A stretch of 64,000 bases of DNA, taken from positions 1-64,000 of the forward strand of contig NZ_JABKCA010000011.1 in NCBI RefSeq assembly GCF_013166655.1. The letters run 5' to 3'. A model generated the notes under the pieces. The model was not told where the DNA came from. It did no database searches and saw only the letters and a list, made by a program, of their open reading frames with translations. Every line of letters begins with the position of its first letter. The first letter of the stretch is position 1. The stretch comes from Lentimicrobium sp. L6 (lineage in GTDB: Bacteria; Bacteroidota; Bacteroidia; Bacteroidales; UBA12170). Shown in pieces: positions 8,089-17,566 of this stretch. A program made the translations under genes and the position numbers.

Positions 8089-9042
8089 ATGAGCGAGGCT
8101 ATAGAGAAAGTAAAAACCCTGATCATTGGTTCAGGTCCTGCTGGTTACACAGCTGGTATTTACGCTGGTCGTGCAGCACTTAATCCTGTGATGTATCAAG
8201 GAATGCAGCCAGGTGGTCAGCTAACTATTACTACAGAAGTAGAGAATTTTCCAGGTTATCCAGAAGGAACTGATGGTCCTGCTATGATGGAAGACTTGAA
8301 GAAACAAGCTGAAAGATATGGAACTCAAGTAAGATGGGGCGAAATTGTAGAAGCTGACTTCTCAAAAAGACCATTTATCTGTAAAGCCGATGATGGTAAT
8401 ATGATTGAAGCTGAGACCGTAATTATTGCTACAGGTGCTTCTGCTATGTGGTTAGGACTACCTTCTGAAGAAGAGTATAATGGTGGTGGAGTATCTGCTT
8501 GTGCTACTTGTGATGGTTTCTTCTATAAAGGAAAAGATGTTGCTGTTGTAGGTGGTGGTGATACTGCTGCTGAGGAGGCTTCCTACTTAGCTAATATCTG
8601 TAATAAGGTATACATGATTGTGAGAAGAGACGAGTTAAGAGCCTCTAAAGCTATGCAAGAAAGAGTGAAGAAAAATCCAAAAATAGAAATCCTTTGGAAT
8701 CATAATACCAAAGAAATTCTTGGAACTTCTCAAGGTTTTGCAAAAACAGTAACTGGGGCATTATTATTAAATAATAAGACCAACGAAGAAACAACAATCA
8801 ATATCGATGGTTTCTTTGTAGCTATTGGTCACACGCCAAACTCTAAAATATTCAAAGGACAAATTGATATGGACGAAACTGGATATATCAATACGATTCC
8901 AGGAAGTACAGCAACAAATATTCCTGGTGTTTTTGCAGCAGGTGATGTACAAGATAAAACTTATCGTCAAGCGATTACTGCAGCCGGAACAGGTTGTATG
9001 GCTGCTATTGAAGCGGAACGCTTTATTGGCGAGAATGAGTAA
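8089..9042 (+). CDS. trxB: Thioredoxin reductase
   Basis: 317 aa, standard for bacterial TrxB. The FAD-binding GSGPAG lies at residues 14-19, the redox-active CATC at 138-141, the NADPH-binding GGGDTAAEEA at 155-164, and a second FAD motif (AAGDVQD) near 283. It reduces thioredoxin with NADPH in the cytoplasm. The ATG at 8089 (MSEAIEKVKTLIIG) is preferred over the in-frame TTG at 8062, which adds nine unconserved residues. It is a single-gene unit with its own promoter and a strong terminator. Confidence 0.95.
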   Translation: MSEAIEKVKTLIIGSGPAGYTAGIYAGRAALNPVMYQGMQPGGQLTITTEVENFPGYPEGTDGPAMMEDLKKQAERYGTQVRWGEIVEADFSKRPFICKADDGNMIEAETVIIATGASAMWLGLPSEEEYNGGGVSACATCDGFFYKGKDVAVVGGGDTAAEEASYLANICNKVYMIVRRDELRASKAMQERVKKNPKIEILWNHNTKEILGTSQGFAKTVTGALLLNNKTNEETTINIDGFFVAIGHTPNSKIFKGQIDMDETGYINTIPGSTATNIPGVFAAGDVQDKTYRQAITAAGTGCMAAIEAERFIGENE

Positions 9043-9220
9043 ATAGTGACTTCAAGAAAACTCCGATAACTTCGTTATAATCTTTTTGAAAACAGTCATT
9101 TACACATGTAAACTCCTTGTTTTTCATAAAGACCAAGCCTCGTTCTCGGAGATTTCTTATCAGTCACGTGAGATTGGATAGGTTCTTTGCTAATACAAAG
9201 TGGAATTTAACCTAGAAATA

Positions 9221-9257
9221 ACAAAATCCGTTTAGCCTTAGGCTAAACGGATTTTGT
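9221..9257. terminator. Bidirectional terminator between trxB and a T9SS gene
   Basis: A perfect 17-bp stem (ACAAAATCCGTTTAGCC with its exact complement) around a TTA loop, with an A-rich left flank and T-rich right flank, lies between convergent genes. Confidence 0.85.
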
Positions 9258-9280
9258 TTTAACACTAACTCTTTGTTGAC

Positions 9281-10882
9281 CTACTCTACCACCAATTTAG
9301 CACTCCCCACCATATGGTTTTCGCTTCTTACAATAATGACATATATACCTGCCGACCATTGGCTAATATTTAAGGCCTCCTCCTTTATACCATTGGCTAA
9401 TTTCTTTTGATAAACCTCCTCGCCAGTTTGATTATACACTGATAATTGCAAACCTGTAACTTCATTTTTATTTTCGATGATTAGCTTAGCAATGGTATGG
9501 GCAGGATTAGGATGTATTTGCAACTCTATTTTATCTTTTGTTTGGGCATAATGCTTAGGGCTTTGTAATTCATCTATACCCACAATAGTATGGCAGGTAT
9601 AGGGTAAAAACCCAGAAACTACACCACCAGGGCATAAACTATCGTATTGCCCTGTCCAATTGGGGTATACAGTATCATAAGTAAAGTCCAGATTACGCTT
9701 GCTCATATAAATATCATATTTACCAGAGGAATTATTCTCTTTCATTCTACCTACGGTTACGATTTTGTCATTATAGCTATAAATTAAATTAGCTGGGTCT
9801 TTCCATCTGTCATCTTCTTTATAGTCTATGATATTAAGAGCCGTATCAAATTTAATATATCCGTAGTGGTAATTATACTCTTCAATGGTATACAAATACC
9901 GCCAAATACTGATAAAACTAGTGTCGCTAATTTGAATAGATCCAGCCAGACGGGTGGAAAAATAATCCTCAGGCATGATTTGCTTTGACACAAAGGATTG
10001 CTCTTCTCCATTTTCATTAAAATACATCAACACAGGGTGATGGGTTTGATAGTTACTGCCTATAGCTACAAAATTCCCTTCAGATAAATTGTGAATACTC
10101 CAAGGTTTACTATATAGGCTATCATAAATACCAAAGGGCAATATCCATTCCTCTTCCCCATTAGGATTAACCTTAATAAATAAAGACCGAGTTCCCCAAC
10201 CTTGGGAGGGGTCATTATTAATTGGCCATTCTGCTTCTCCAGCTATATAATAGTCATTTTCTTCACTTATCAATATCTTATCTGGCATGGCATTCCATAT
10301 CACAGGGTAATCATCCATGGTAGCATAATCACCCTTCCAAATAATATGTCCTTCAGTATTCAGTTTAATTAAATTAATACGCTCTTCATACAACTCTCCA
10401 TAATCTGCACACAATACAATAATATCCCCATTCTTATCAATCGCTATATCCTTAGCAAAAGAATATTCGGGCCATTCAAATATTTTACACCATTCTACCT
10501 CCATACAGGCATTTAATTTGGATACCCACGGATTAGCAACGCCTGTAAAATTGCTTATCCCACACATAATAAGTCCACCATCTTCATGATTCTTCATGGA
10601 TAATATATAGTTTTGATAGGTAGAATCCATTCTTCTTTCCCAAAGATAATAACCATTTATATCCGTTTTTTTAATAAAAGTTTTACCCTCCATGAATTCC
10701 TCATAATTGGCATGGAAAATATAACCTTTATCATAATGTTCTATATCATTTTTATAAGCCAAAGCCGATTCATTATTATTTTGCGCCCCATACCACCTTT
10801 CCCAAGTGGTATCAGAGTAGATAAATTGAGCATTTGCATAAATTGAAAAAAACAGAAATATATTTATTAGAAAATTTCTCAT
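9281..10882 (-). CDS. T9SS-sorted secreted propeller-like protein (tandem copy 1)
   Basis: 533 aa from the ATG at 10882, whose signal peptide (RNFLINIFLFFSIYANAQ) supports that start; the upstream ATG at 10939 adds 19 residues. Residues about 20-430 consist of repeated short blades such as GGLIMCGISNFTGVANPWVSKLN and KILISEENDYYIAGEAEWPI, typical of beta-propeller 'delta-60/SBBP-like' surface proteins. Residues about 455-533 form a T9SS type A sorting domain (IHPNPAHTIAKLII to GSAKLVVE). It is a close paralogue of the next gene upstream (11137-12741). No enzymatic motif was recognised. Confidence 0.8.
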   Translation of the reverse strand: MRNFLINIFLFFSIYANAQFIYSDTTWERWYGAQNNNESALAYKNDIEHYDKGYIFHANYEEFMEGKTFIKKTDINGYYLWERRMDSTYQNYILSMKNHEDGGLIMCGISNFTGVANPWVSKLNACMEVEWCKIFEWPEYSFAKDIAIDKNGDIIVLCADYGELYEERINLIKLNTEGHIIWKGDYATMDDYPVIWNAMPDKILISEENDYYIAGEAEWPINNDPSQGWGTRSLFIKVNPNGEEEWILPFGIYDSLYSKPWSIHNLSEGNFVAIGSNYQTHHPVLMYFNENGEEQSFVSKQIMPEDYFSTRLAGSIQISDTSFISIWRYLYTIEEYNYHYGYIKFDTALNIIDYKEDDRWKDPANLIYSYNDKIVTVGRMKENNSSGKYDIYMSKRNLDFTYDTVYPNWTGQYDSLCPGGVVSGFLPYTCHTIVGIDELQSPKHYAQTKDKIELQIHPNPAHTIAKLIIENKNEVTGLQLSVYNQTGEEVYQKKLANGIKEEALNISQWSAGIYVIIVRSENHMVGSAKLVVE

Positions 10883-10953
10883 TTGCTTTATTTTAAAAAG
10901 GGAAAAGGAATGCAAATAAATTGCATTCCTATCTCCCATGGATTCTCATCTTC

Positions 10954-10961
10954 CAAATTTA
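10954..10961 (-). promoter_or_regulatory. Bacteroidota -7 box for T9SS tandem copy 1
   Basis: Minus strand TAAATTTG, an exact TAnnTTTG match, 72 bases upstream of the ATG at 10882. The surrounding 27 bases (10941-10967) recur almost unchanged at 12791-12817 upstream of tandem copy 2, which supports a real shared promoter. Confidence 0.6.
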
Positions 10962-10964
10962 CTT

Positions 10965-11100
10965 AATTATACCGATGATTAATCAAAATTTGACTTTATT
11001 TCCCTATGGTCATAAAGCCGATTTGATTATATATCGGCATAAACCAATGTAACAAGCAAAATGGCTTAAAAGCGCATTTTGGTGTACATTTGGTATCATA
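10965..11100 (-). repeat. Dispersed two-hairpin intergenic element, copy C (inverted, diverged)
   Basis: Read on the minus strand it follows the same order of landmarks as 7774-7904 and 31349-31478: ATACCAAATGTA, a TTTTAAGCC loop, TTACATTGGTTTATGCCGAT and finally ATCATCGGTATAAT. Hairpin 1 pairs CAAATGTACACCAAAATG with ATTTTGCTTGTTACATTGG; hairpin 2 pairs GCCGATATATAATCAAAT with TTTGATTAATCATCGGTAT. The stem bases differ from the other copies but still pair. No open frame. Confidence 0.6.
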
Positions 11101-11136
11101 TTAAATGTAGAACTTTTGATGGTTTGTTATCTTGTT

Positions 11137-12741
11137 TTACTCCACCACCAATTTAGCACTCCCCACCATATGGTTTTCGCTTCTTACTATAATCACATAC
11201 ATACCTGATGACCATTGGCTAATATTTAAGGCCTCCTCCTTTATACCATTGGCTAATTTCTTTTGATAAACCTCCTCGCCAGTTTGATTATACACTGATA
11301 ATTGCAAACCTGTAACTTCATTTTTATTTTCGATGATTAGCTTAGCAATGGTATGGGCAGGATTAGGATGTATTTGCAACTCTATTTTATCTTTTGTTTG
11401 GGCATAATGCTTAGGGCTTTGTAATTCATCTATACCCACAATAGTATGGCAGGTATAGGGTAAAAACCCAGAAACTACACCACCAGGGCATAAACTATCG
11501 TATTGCCCTGTCCAATTGGGGTATACAGTATCATAATTAAAGTCCTGATTACGTTTGCTCATATAAATATCATATTTACCAGAGGAATTATTTTCTTTCA
11601 TTCTTCCTACGGTTACGATTTTGTCATTATAAGTGTGTACTAAATCTGAAGGCCCAGTCCACCTGTCATCTTCTTTATAGTCTATGATATTTAGAGCCGT
11701 ATCGAATTTAATGTATCCAGAATGATAGGTGTATTCCTCTGAGGTATTTTTATATAAAAAAATACTAAAAAAGCTAGTGTCACTTATTTGAATGGCTTCC
11801 CCTAATCGAGTGGCGAAATAATTCTCAGGCATAATTTGCTTTGAAACAAAAGATTGTTCTTCTCCATTTTCATTAAAATACATCATAACAGGGTGATGGG
11901 TTTGATAGTTACTGCCTATAGCTACAAAATTTCCTTCTGACAAATTGTGAATACTCCAAGGTTGGGTATATAGGCTATCATAAATTCCAAAAGGCAATAT
12001 CCACTCCTCTTCCCCGTTGGGATTAACCTTTATAAATAAAGACCGAGTACCCCAACCTTGTGAGGGGTCATTATTAATTGGCCATTCAGCCTTCCCAGAT
12101 AAATAATAATCATTTTCTTCGCTTATTAATATTTTATCAGGCACGGCATTCCAAATCACAGGGTAATCATCCATGGTAGCATAATCACCCTTCCAAATAA
12201 TATGACCTTCAGTATCCAGTTTGATTAAATTAATACGTTCTATATCGCCATAACCAAAACCATAGCATAAAACAATAATATCACCGTTATTATCTATAGC
12301 TATATCCTTAGCAAATGAATATTCGGGCCACTCAAACAATTTACACCATTCCACCTCCATACAGGCATTTAGCTTGGCTACCCAAGGATTACCTATATCA
12401 TTATAGTAGCTAACACCACACATTACAAGTCCTCCATTATGGACATTCTTCATAGATAGCATATAAGTCTGATAAGTAGAGTCCAATTTCCTTTCCCAAA
12501 GATAATAGCCATTTATATCTGTTTTTTTAATAAAGGTTTTCCCGTCTGCTATTTCTTCATAATTGGCATGGAAAATATAGCCTTTATCATAATGTTCTAT
12601 ATCGTTTTTATAAGCCAGAGCCGATTCATCATTATTTTGTACTCCATACCATCTTTCCCAAGTAGTATCGGAGTATATATATTGTGAAAAGGAAGATAAA
12701 CTTAAAAAAAGAATTAGAATTAATAGGATCGTTGATTTCAT
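11137..12741 (-). CDS. T9SS-sorted secreted propeller-like protein (tandem copy 2)
   Basis: 534 aa from the ATG at 12741, with signal peptide KSTILLILILFLSLSSFSQ. It matches tandem copy 1 blade for blade, with differences concentrated in a few loops (for example residues about 150-190 and 330-370). The 3' parts, 9354-9680 and 11210-11536, look identical by eye at the DNA level, pointing to recent duplication or gene conversion. The C-terminal T9SS sorting domain is IHPNPAHTIA to GSAKLVVE. Its -7 box lies inside the 3' end of the headless ORF at 12808-13641. Confidence 0.8.
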   Translation of the reverse strand: MKSTILLILILFLSLSSFSQYIYSDTTWERWYGVQNNDESALAYKNDIEHYDKGYIFHANYEEIADGKTFIKKTDINGYYLWERKLDSTYQTYMLSMKNVHNGGLVMCGVSYYNDIGNPWVAKLNACMEVEWCKLFEWPEYSFAKDIAIDNNGDIIVLCYGFGYGDIERINLIKLDTEGHIIWKGDYATMDDYPVIWNAVPDKILISEENDYYLSGKAEWPINNDPSQGWGTRSLFIKVNPNGEEEWILPFGIYDSLYTQPWSIHNLSEGNFVAIGSNYQTHHPVMMYFNENGEEQSFVSKQIMPENYFATRLGEAIQISDTSFFSIFLYKNTSEEYTYHSGYIKFDTALNIIDYKEDDRWTGPSDLVHTYNDKIVTVGRMKENNSSGKYDIYMSKRNQDFNYDTVYPNWTGQYDSLCPGGVVSGFLPYTCHTIVGIDELQSPKHYAQTKDKIELQIHPNPAHTIAKLIIENKNEVTGLQLSVYNQTGEEVYQKKLANGIKEEALNISQWSSGMYVIIVRSENHMVGSAKLVVE

Positions 12742-12802
12742 AATTGTATTTTTTAGAAAGGCAGGAATTGACTTTGTCAATTCCTGCCGGATTCTCATCT
12801 TC

Positions 12803-12810
12803 CAAATTTA
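12803..12810 (-). promoter_or_regulatory. Bacteroidota -7 box for T9SS tandem copy 2
   Basis: Minus strand TAAATTTG, identical to the box of copy 1 and in the same flanking sequence. It overlaps the stop codon (12808-12810) of the neighbouring open frame, so the duplicated segment seems to have joined directly to that gene's end. Confidence 0.55.
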
Positions 12811-13641
12811 CTTAATAATATTGAATGTGGTACTATTAATAGCTTTACCATCAATTTTTAGAGTAATAATATAGTTGCCTGATTTAAATGATTTTAAATC
12901 TATGGTCTTACTGTCTTGTTTTTGTTCGATGGCAATGTTATCTAAACGCTTACCGGTGGAGGTTTCTGTAATCACCAATTCGGCCGATTGAAATGCTATT
13001 TTAATATCGTATTCACAAATCACATAATCTCTGGCTGGATTGGGATACATATTGATTTCAGCATATTCTTCTTTTGGTATATTTATATCAAAAGGCTCGG
13101 TAATTAGAGCCGATTTGTTTTCGAACTCCGGTAAATATATGGGGGCTTGATATTCTTTCTCGCCCAAATAGATGAGTAAATTGCGAGCCCAAGCCGAAGC
13201 TAAATTCACCGTATCCTTTGATAATAGAAGTATTTCAGCTTTTTCAGTATCAGTTAGCTCATAAATACTTCTATTATTGTTTTTTACATTGGCCAATATC
13301 TGATAATATTCTTGCAATTTATCTAATTCGTAGGCATCCTCATTATCCAAAGTAAAGTCTGTTGCTATGGAGTTCAATACTTGATTGGCAGCTGTGGTTT
13401 CATTATTCTGTAAGTAAATACCTGCCAATTGATAGCGCGATTCTATATTCTGTGATTGACTTAATAAATACAAAATACTATCGCTATTATTATTTACAGT
13501 ATCGTGAGTATAGCGGGCCAATATATGATTGAAGGCATTGCTATATTCAGCTTTGCTATTTTGCAATTGTGCTTCTAAATTCTCTTTGGCACCTATAATG
13601 GTTTGCCCATTAATAATTTGCTGTTTCATATATTCGGGCAT
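12808..13641 (-). pseudogene. Headless T9SS cargo gene (5'-truncated remnant)
   Basis: 277 aa from the first ATG. There is no signal peptide: the frame opens with MPEYMKQQIINGQTIIGAKENLEAQLQ, a helical segment that looks like the inside of a larger T9SS protein. The in-frame sequence upstream runs only 17 codons (IIRKPTQIQIPKSRTNP) to a TGA at 13693-13695. Residues about 195-277 are a T9SS sorting domain (INMYPNPARDYVICEYDI, ending TFNIIK). A T9SS domain is useless without Sec export, so this is probably the 3' remnant of a longer gene broken when the neighbouring duplication formed. It could also be an intact gene joined upstream through an assembly error. Confidence 0.55.
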
Positions 13642-13855
13642 GGGGTTGGTCCTGCTTTTGGGAATTTGTATTTGAGTAGGCTTTCTGATAATTCAAAGGA
13701 GCATAAATTTCATCATTAAATTGATGTTAGATAGGATCTTTGTTTTGTAGTGCCTTAATGCAAATATATGTAGGTTAATTTCAAACTTTGATTAATAATA
13801 CTACAGAAAATTAATGAGGAAACCAGCCTTTCTTTTTTCTACTTACTTGAAAAAC

Positions 13856-15457
13856 TCAATTAGACTCAGAATGATTCAATAAAAACTCCTTAGCAAACTC
13901 CTTCCCAACTTGTTCGCGGGCGTTATAAATGAAATCTACTCCATTATCGTGAAGTTCTTTGGCCTGATCGCGGAACTCACATACTGCACCAATTTTAATT
14001 CCACTGTGCTCAATATTTTTAAGTTCAATACTTGTATTTACATTAGAGGTATGATTACTAAAAGACAAGAATATCATATTAATTTTACTTAAATCTACAT
14101 TTTGCCAAAAATTACTATCTGTAGCGTCTCCCCAAATCACATTCTTATTTTCTGACTGAGCTCCTTCCACAGTATCATGATTATAATCCACTCCAACTAC
14201 TTTGTCATTATATTCTTGGCAAACTTGCCGATAAACGGAACGTCCTATCCTTCCCATCCCACAAACCAACACCTCAGCATCTCCTAAATTGCTTGGTTCG
14301 TCATCGGGGTGAACTTTACTGGAATTCAAACGCATTAGTTGTGGTTTAAAATGGTTGAATATCTCATGTGCTCTATGGTTAAATGGAGCAGCTATTAAGA
14401 ATGATAAACTCAAAGCTAATGCTAAAGTAACCAACCAACTTGACTCCATCCAACCTGCTTGCACACCAATTGCCGCTACTATCAAACCAAATTCACTATA
14501 TGTTGACAAGCTTAACGTTGTTAGCAAAGAGGTACGCGCTCGAAGATTGAAACGAGTAAACAAGTACATAAAAAGACCCGATTTTAAAACCAGCATCATT
14601 GTCATGATTACAGCAATGAGCAAGGTACTCCAAGTGGGTAATCCTGACAGTCCTATCTCAAAAAAGAAGGCAATCAGAAAGAAATCTTTATAGCCACCCA
14701 TATGTGTAGATAGTTCTTTAGCCCGACCATGATTTCCCAATAAAACCCCCATAATAAGCGCCCCTAAGTCAGCTTTTAAACCCACCATATCGAAACTCAT
14801 TGCACCTGCCACAAAAGCTGCAAAAAAGCCAAAAAGCGTTAATAGCTCTCCGTGATCAATGGTTTTTAAAATGCGATAGAAGAGAAATCTTATTAAATAG
14901 AGATAAACCGGAAGTCCAAGAGCCCAAAGACTAGGGATTTCATTCTTTGAAATCGTTAAAAAGATAACCGCCAGAACATCTTGTATGACCAGTATCCCAA
15001 TGGCTATATTTCCGTGGAAGGAATTGACTTCTCCACGCTCCTCTAATATTTTAATGGTAAAAACAGTACTGCTAAAACTTAAAGCGAATCCAATGATCAG
15101 AGCAGTTTTAAAACTAAGAGGAGTCAAATATCCTAACCCAATGGTAGAAATAATGCTTATCAAACTTGCAAACACCAGTGTAGTTATAACAGAATGAATC
15201 CCTGCACTAGCCCATATTTCCTTATGCAGCAGTGATTTAAGATTTATTTTAAGCCCAATATTGAATAATAAAAGCATCACACCCAATTCCGCTAAGGCAT
15301 GAATAGCAATATTACCTTCTGACATACCAATAAAGTTCAATAAAAATCCTGTAGCCAAGAATCCTATTAAAGGAGGTAGATTTACTTTTTTAGCCAAAAA
15401 GCCAGCTATGAAAGCAATACTGATCCAAATTGCGTCGATATGCCAAGTTGCAAACAT
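13856..15457 (-). CDS. Kef/CPA2-type cation:proton antiporter with TrkA-N domain
   Basis: 533 aa from the ATG at 15457 (MFATWHIDAIWIS); the TTG at 15466 adds three residues and is less likely. About 12-13 membrane helices (residues 10-375) contain the CPA2 signatures LPPLIGFLATGFLLNFIG and GFALSFSSTVFTIKILEERGE. A cytosolic Rossmann TrkA-N domain (about 400-525) has VLVCGMGRIGRSVY, a GxGxxG nucleotide site. Such proteins exchange K+ or Na+ for protons across the inner membrane under NAD(H) control. It is a single gene; the family of gating (KefB-like or YbaL-like) cannot be set from sequence alone. Confidence 0.88.
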   Translation of the reverse strand: MFATWHIDAIWISIAFIAGFLAKKVNLPPLIGFLATGFLLNFIGMSEGNIAIHALAELGVMLLLFNIGLKINLKSLLHKEIWASAGIHSVITTLVFASLISIISTIGLGYLTPLSFKTALIIGFALSFSSTVFTIKILEERGEVNSFHGNIAIGILVIQDVLAVIFLTISKNEIPSLWALGLPVYLYLIRFLFYRILKTIDHGELLTLFGFFAAFVAGAMSFDMVGLKADLGALIMGVLLGNHGRAKELSTHMGGYKDFFLIAFFFEIGLSGLPTWSTLLIAVIMTMMLVLKSGLFMYLFTRFNLRARTSLLTTLSLSTYSEFGLIVAAIGVQAGWMESSWLVTLALALSLSFLIAAPFNHRAHEIFNHFKPQLMRLNSSKVHPDDEPSNLGDAEVLVCGMGRIGRSVYRQVCQEYNDKVVGVDYNHDTVEGAQSENKNVIWGDATDSNFWQNVDLSKINMIFLSFSNHTSNVNTSIELKNIEHSGIKIGAVCEFRDQAKELHDNGVDFIYNAREQVGKEFAKEFLLNHSESN

Positions 15458-15463
15458 TGGTAA

Positions 15464-15471
15464 CAAAGATA
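15464..15471 (-). promoter_or_regulatory. -7 box directly against the antiporter start (possible leaderless mRNA)
   Basis: Minus strand TATCTTTG is an exact TAnnTTTG match ending six bases before the ATG at 15457. With the usual -7 spacing, transcription would begin at or next to the start codon. No good -33 element was found. Confidence 0.3.
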
Positions 15472-15635
15472 CTATTTATACGGGCTTTTACTATTCTATA
15501 TTTTGAAGAGATTTTCAATAATCTGTTAAATCCAAGTTACAGTATAGTCTCTTTTATCAGAGAATTTTAAAAATAAGTTAAAAGCGAAAGCATATCCCGT
15601 TTATTATCTCCATATTTGTATGATAAAATATAGTG

Positions 15636-16091
15636 ATGCGATTTCTATACTTACTTTTCTTCCTCTTTTTAGCCCCCTGCCTTATAGCACAAAACATGCT
15701 TGTAGTTGAGAAACCGGGGACGGTAAATAATAAAATCTATTATGCAGGAAATAATATCGACCTCAAAACCATAGATGGTCTCAGAATCTCCGGCCCCATA
15801 AATGTCATTCGTGATAGTATGATGGTGGTTGATTTCGTTCATGAAGTTAAGATCAAGGATATTGAAATCATCTATAAACTTCGATATGGTCTCAATATCA
15901 CAGGAAGTGCATTGATAAGTGGAGGAGCTTTATATTTGGGATTAGATTTGATTAATAATCAATCCATTGATGAACAAGGAATATGGGTAGCTTCTGGAGT
16001 CATTGTATCCGGAATCATCATGAAACTTTTTGCTAAGAAGAGAATGCGCTTGGAGGAGGGTAAATGGAGAGCTAAAATCCTAGTAGAGTGA
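15636..16091 (+). CDS. Small envelope protein coupled to the Nramp-like transporter
   Basis: 151 aa from the ATG at 15636; the adjacent GTG at 15633 is an alternative. A signal peptide (RFLYLLFFLFLAPCLIAQ) is followed by a beta-rich domain (VEKPGTVNNKIYYAGNNIDLKTIDG) and two hydrophobic segments near residues 90-105 and 118-133. The stop codon overlaps the start of the Nramp-like gene (GTGA), which means translational coupling, so a role alongside that transporter is likely. The family is not recognised. Confidence 0.65.
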   Translation: MRFLYLLFFLFLAPCLIAQNMLVVEKPGTVNNKIYYAGNNIDLKTIDGLRISGPINVIRDSMMVVDFVHEVKIKDIEIIYKLRYGLNITGSALISGGALYLGLDLINNQSIDEQGIWVASGVIVSGIIMKLFAKKRMRLEEGKWRAKILVE

Positions 16092-17311
16092 GGCTGAAAA
16101 GTTTGGTTAAAGACCTGGGGCCTGGTTTAGTAGTTGCAGCTACTGGAGTTGGAGCGGGTGATTTAGTAGCTGCCTCTGTGGGCGGAGCTCATTTTTCTTA
16201 TGTCATATTATGGAGTGCCTTATTAGGTGCTTTATTAAAATACGCACTAAACGAAGGTATTGCTCGCTGGCAATTGGCTTCCGGAAAATCTATGATTGAA
16301 GCCTGGAAATCCTATTTCCCTTCCTGGGTTTCCTATTATTTCTTATCATATTTAATCATTTGGTCTTTTATAGTTGGAGCGGCATTATCAGGTGCTTGCG
16401 GCTTAGCCGCTCATGCCATATTTCCTATTCTTTCAGTGGCCCAATGGGGAATTATTCATGCAGTTTTAGCCTTTGTTTTGGTTCTGTTTTTCCAATATAA
16501 CTTCTTTGAACGCATCATGAAGGCGATGATAGCTTTGATGTTTATCATCGTAATATTGACCACCATTATCTCACAACCTAATTGGTCTTTGGTAATAAAA
16601 GGAACTTTTCTCCCAAGCATTCCTAAGGGATCCATTTGGTTAATTCTAGGAATCATTGGTGGAGTTGGAGGTTCTGTTACTTTACTTTCCTATGGATATT
16701 GGATTAAAGAGCGAGAGTGGAATAGTGTTTCCTTTTTGCCTAAAGTAAAGATAGACTTATCTGTTGCCTATATTTTAACCGGACTTTTTGGAATGGCCAT
16801 TATGATTATTGCGGCCCAATTACAGCCCGAAGTGGTAAATGGAAACGGAATGGTGCTGTCATTAGCTGATAAAATAGGCGAAAATAGCGGTGAAGTGGGA
16901 AAATGGATCTTTTTATTGGGATTTTGGGGTGCTGTTTTTAGTTCTATGCTTGGGGTGTGGCAAGGGGTTCCATTTCTATTTGCCGACTATATGCGTACTC
17001 GTTCAAACTCAATGACTCATTCTTCTATTTCAAATATTGATTTGAGTAAAGACAATTCCTATAAATATTTCCTAGCATTTATTGCTTTACCTCCTCTAGT
17101 TCTTCTCTTTTTTCAGAAACCAGTATGGATTATCATTGCCTATGCCGTTACAGGTAGCATGTTTATGCCTTTTCTAGCTTTTACCTTATTCTGGCTCAAT
17201 AATAGAAAAAATGAGGTCTTGAAGAATTCTATTTTTATTAATTTCTTACTTTTTATTGCCTTTGCTTTATTTAGTCTATTGATGGGAATGAAGCTTTGGG
17301 AGTTTGTTTAA
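16088..17311 (+). CDS. Divergent Nramp-family transporter
   Basis: 407 aa with about 11 membrane helices. The start GPGLVVAATGVGAGDLVAASVGGAHFSYVILWSALLGALLKYALNEGIARWQLASGKS follows the Nramp TM1-TM2 pattern, but the canonical DPGN metal site in TM1 is GAGD here. The TM6 region GGVGGSVTLLSYGYWIKE lacks the M-P-H motif. Classical Nramp proteins move Mn2+ or Fe2+ with protons; with those ligands replaced, the substrate here is uncertain. The GTG start overlaps the stop of the small upstream gene. Confidence 0.8.
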   Translation: MRLKSLVKDLGPGLVVAATGVGAGDLVAASVGGAHFSYVILWSALLGALLKYALNEGIARWQLASGKSMIEAWKSYFPSWVSYYFLSYLIIWSFIVGAALSGACGLAAHAIFPILSVAQWGIIHAVLAFVLVLFFQYNFFERIMKAMIALMFIIVILTTIISQPNWSLVIKGTFLPSIPKGSIWLILGIIGGVGGSVTLLSYGYWIKEREWNSVSFLPKVKIDLSVAYILTGLFGMAIMIIAAQLQPEVVNGNGMVLSLADKIGENSGEVGKWIFLLGFWGAVFSSMLGVWQGVPFLFADYMRTRSNSMTHSSISNIDLSKDNSYKYFLAFIALPPLVLLFFQKPVWIIIAYAVTGSMFMPFLAFTLFWLNNRKNEVLKNSIFINFLLFIAFALFSLLMGMKLWEFV

Positions 17312-17566
17312 CACTAACAATCCCCTCTGACTTTCATTCGAACTCCACTCCCTAAAGATTTTAACTCTATGAACCAAAAGCACCTTATTTCCTATTTGTA
17401 ATTCCACATAAAAAAAATTAACAAGGTAATTAAGATCCGAAACTAGCCTTTCTGTTAACTGTATATTCAACACTTTTATTGGGGGCGATATATTGTGAAA
17501 GTTCTGATCATTTGATAGTTTCTTTATTGATTGTTCTTACTGAATATGTTATTTAATTGACAAATA

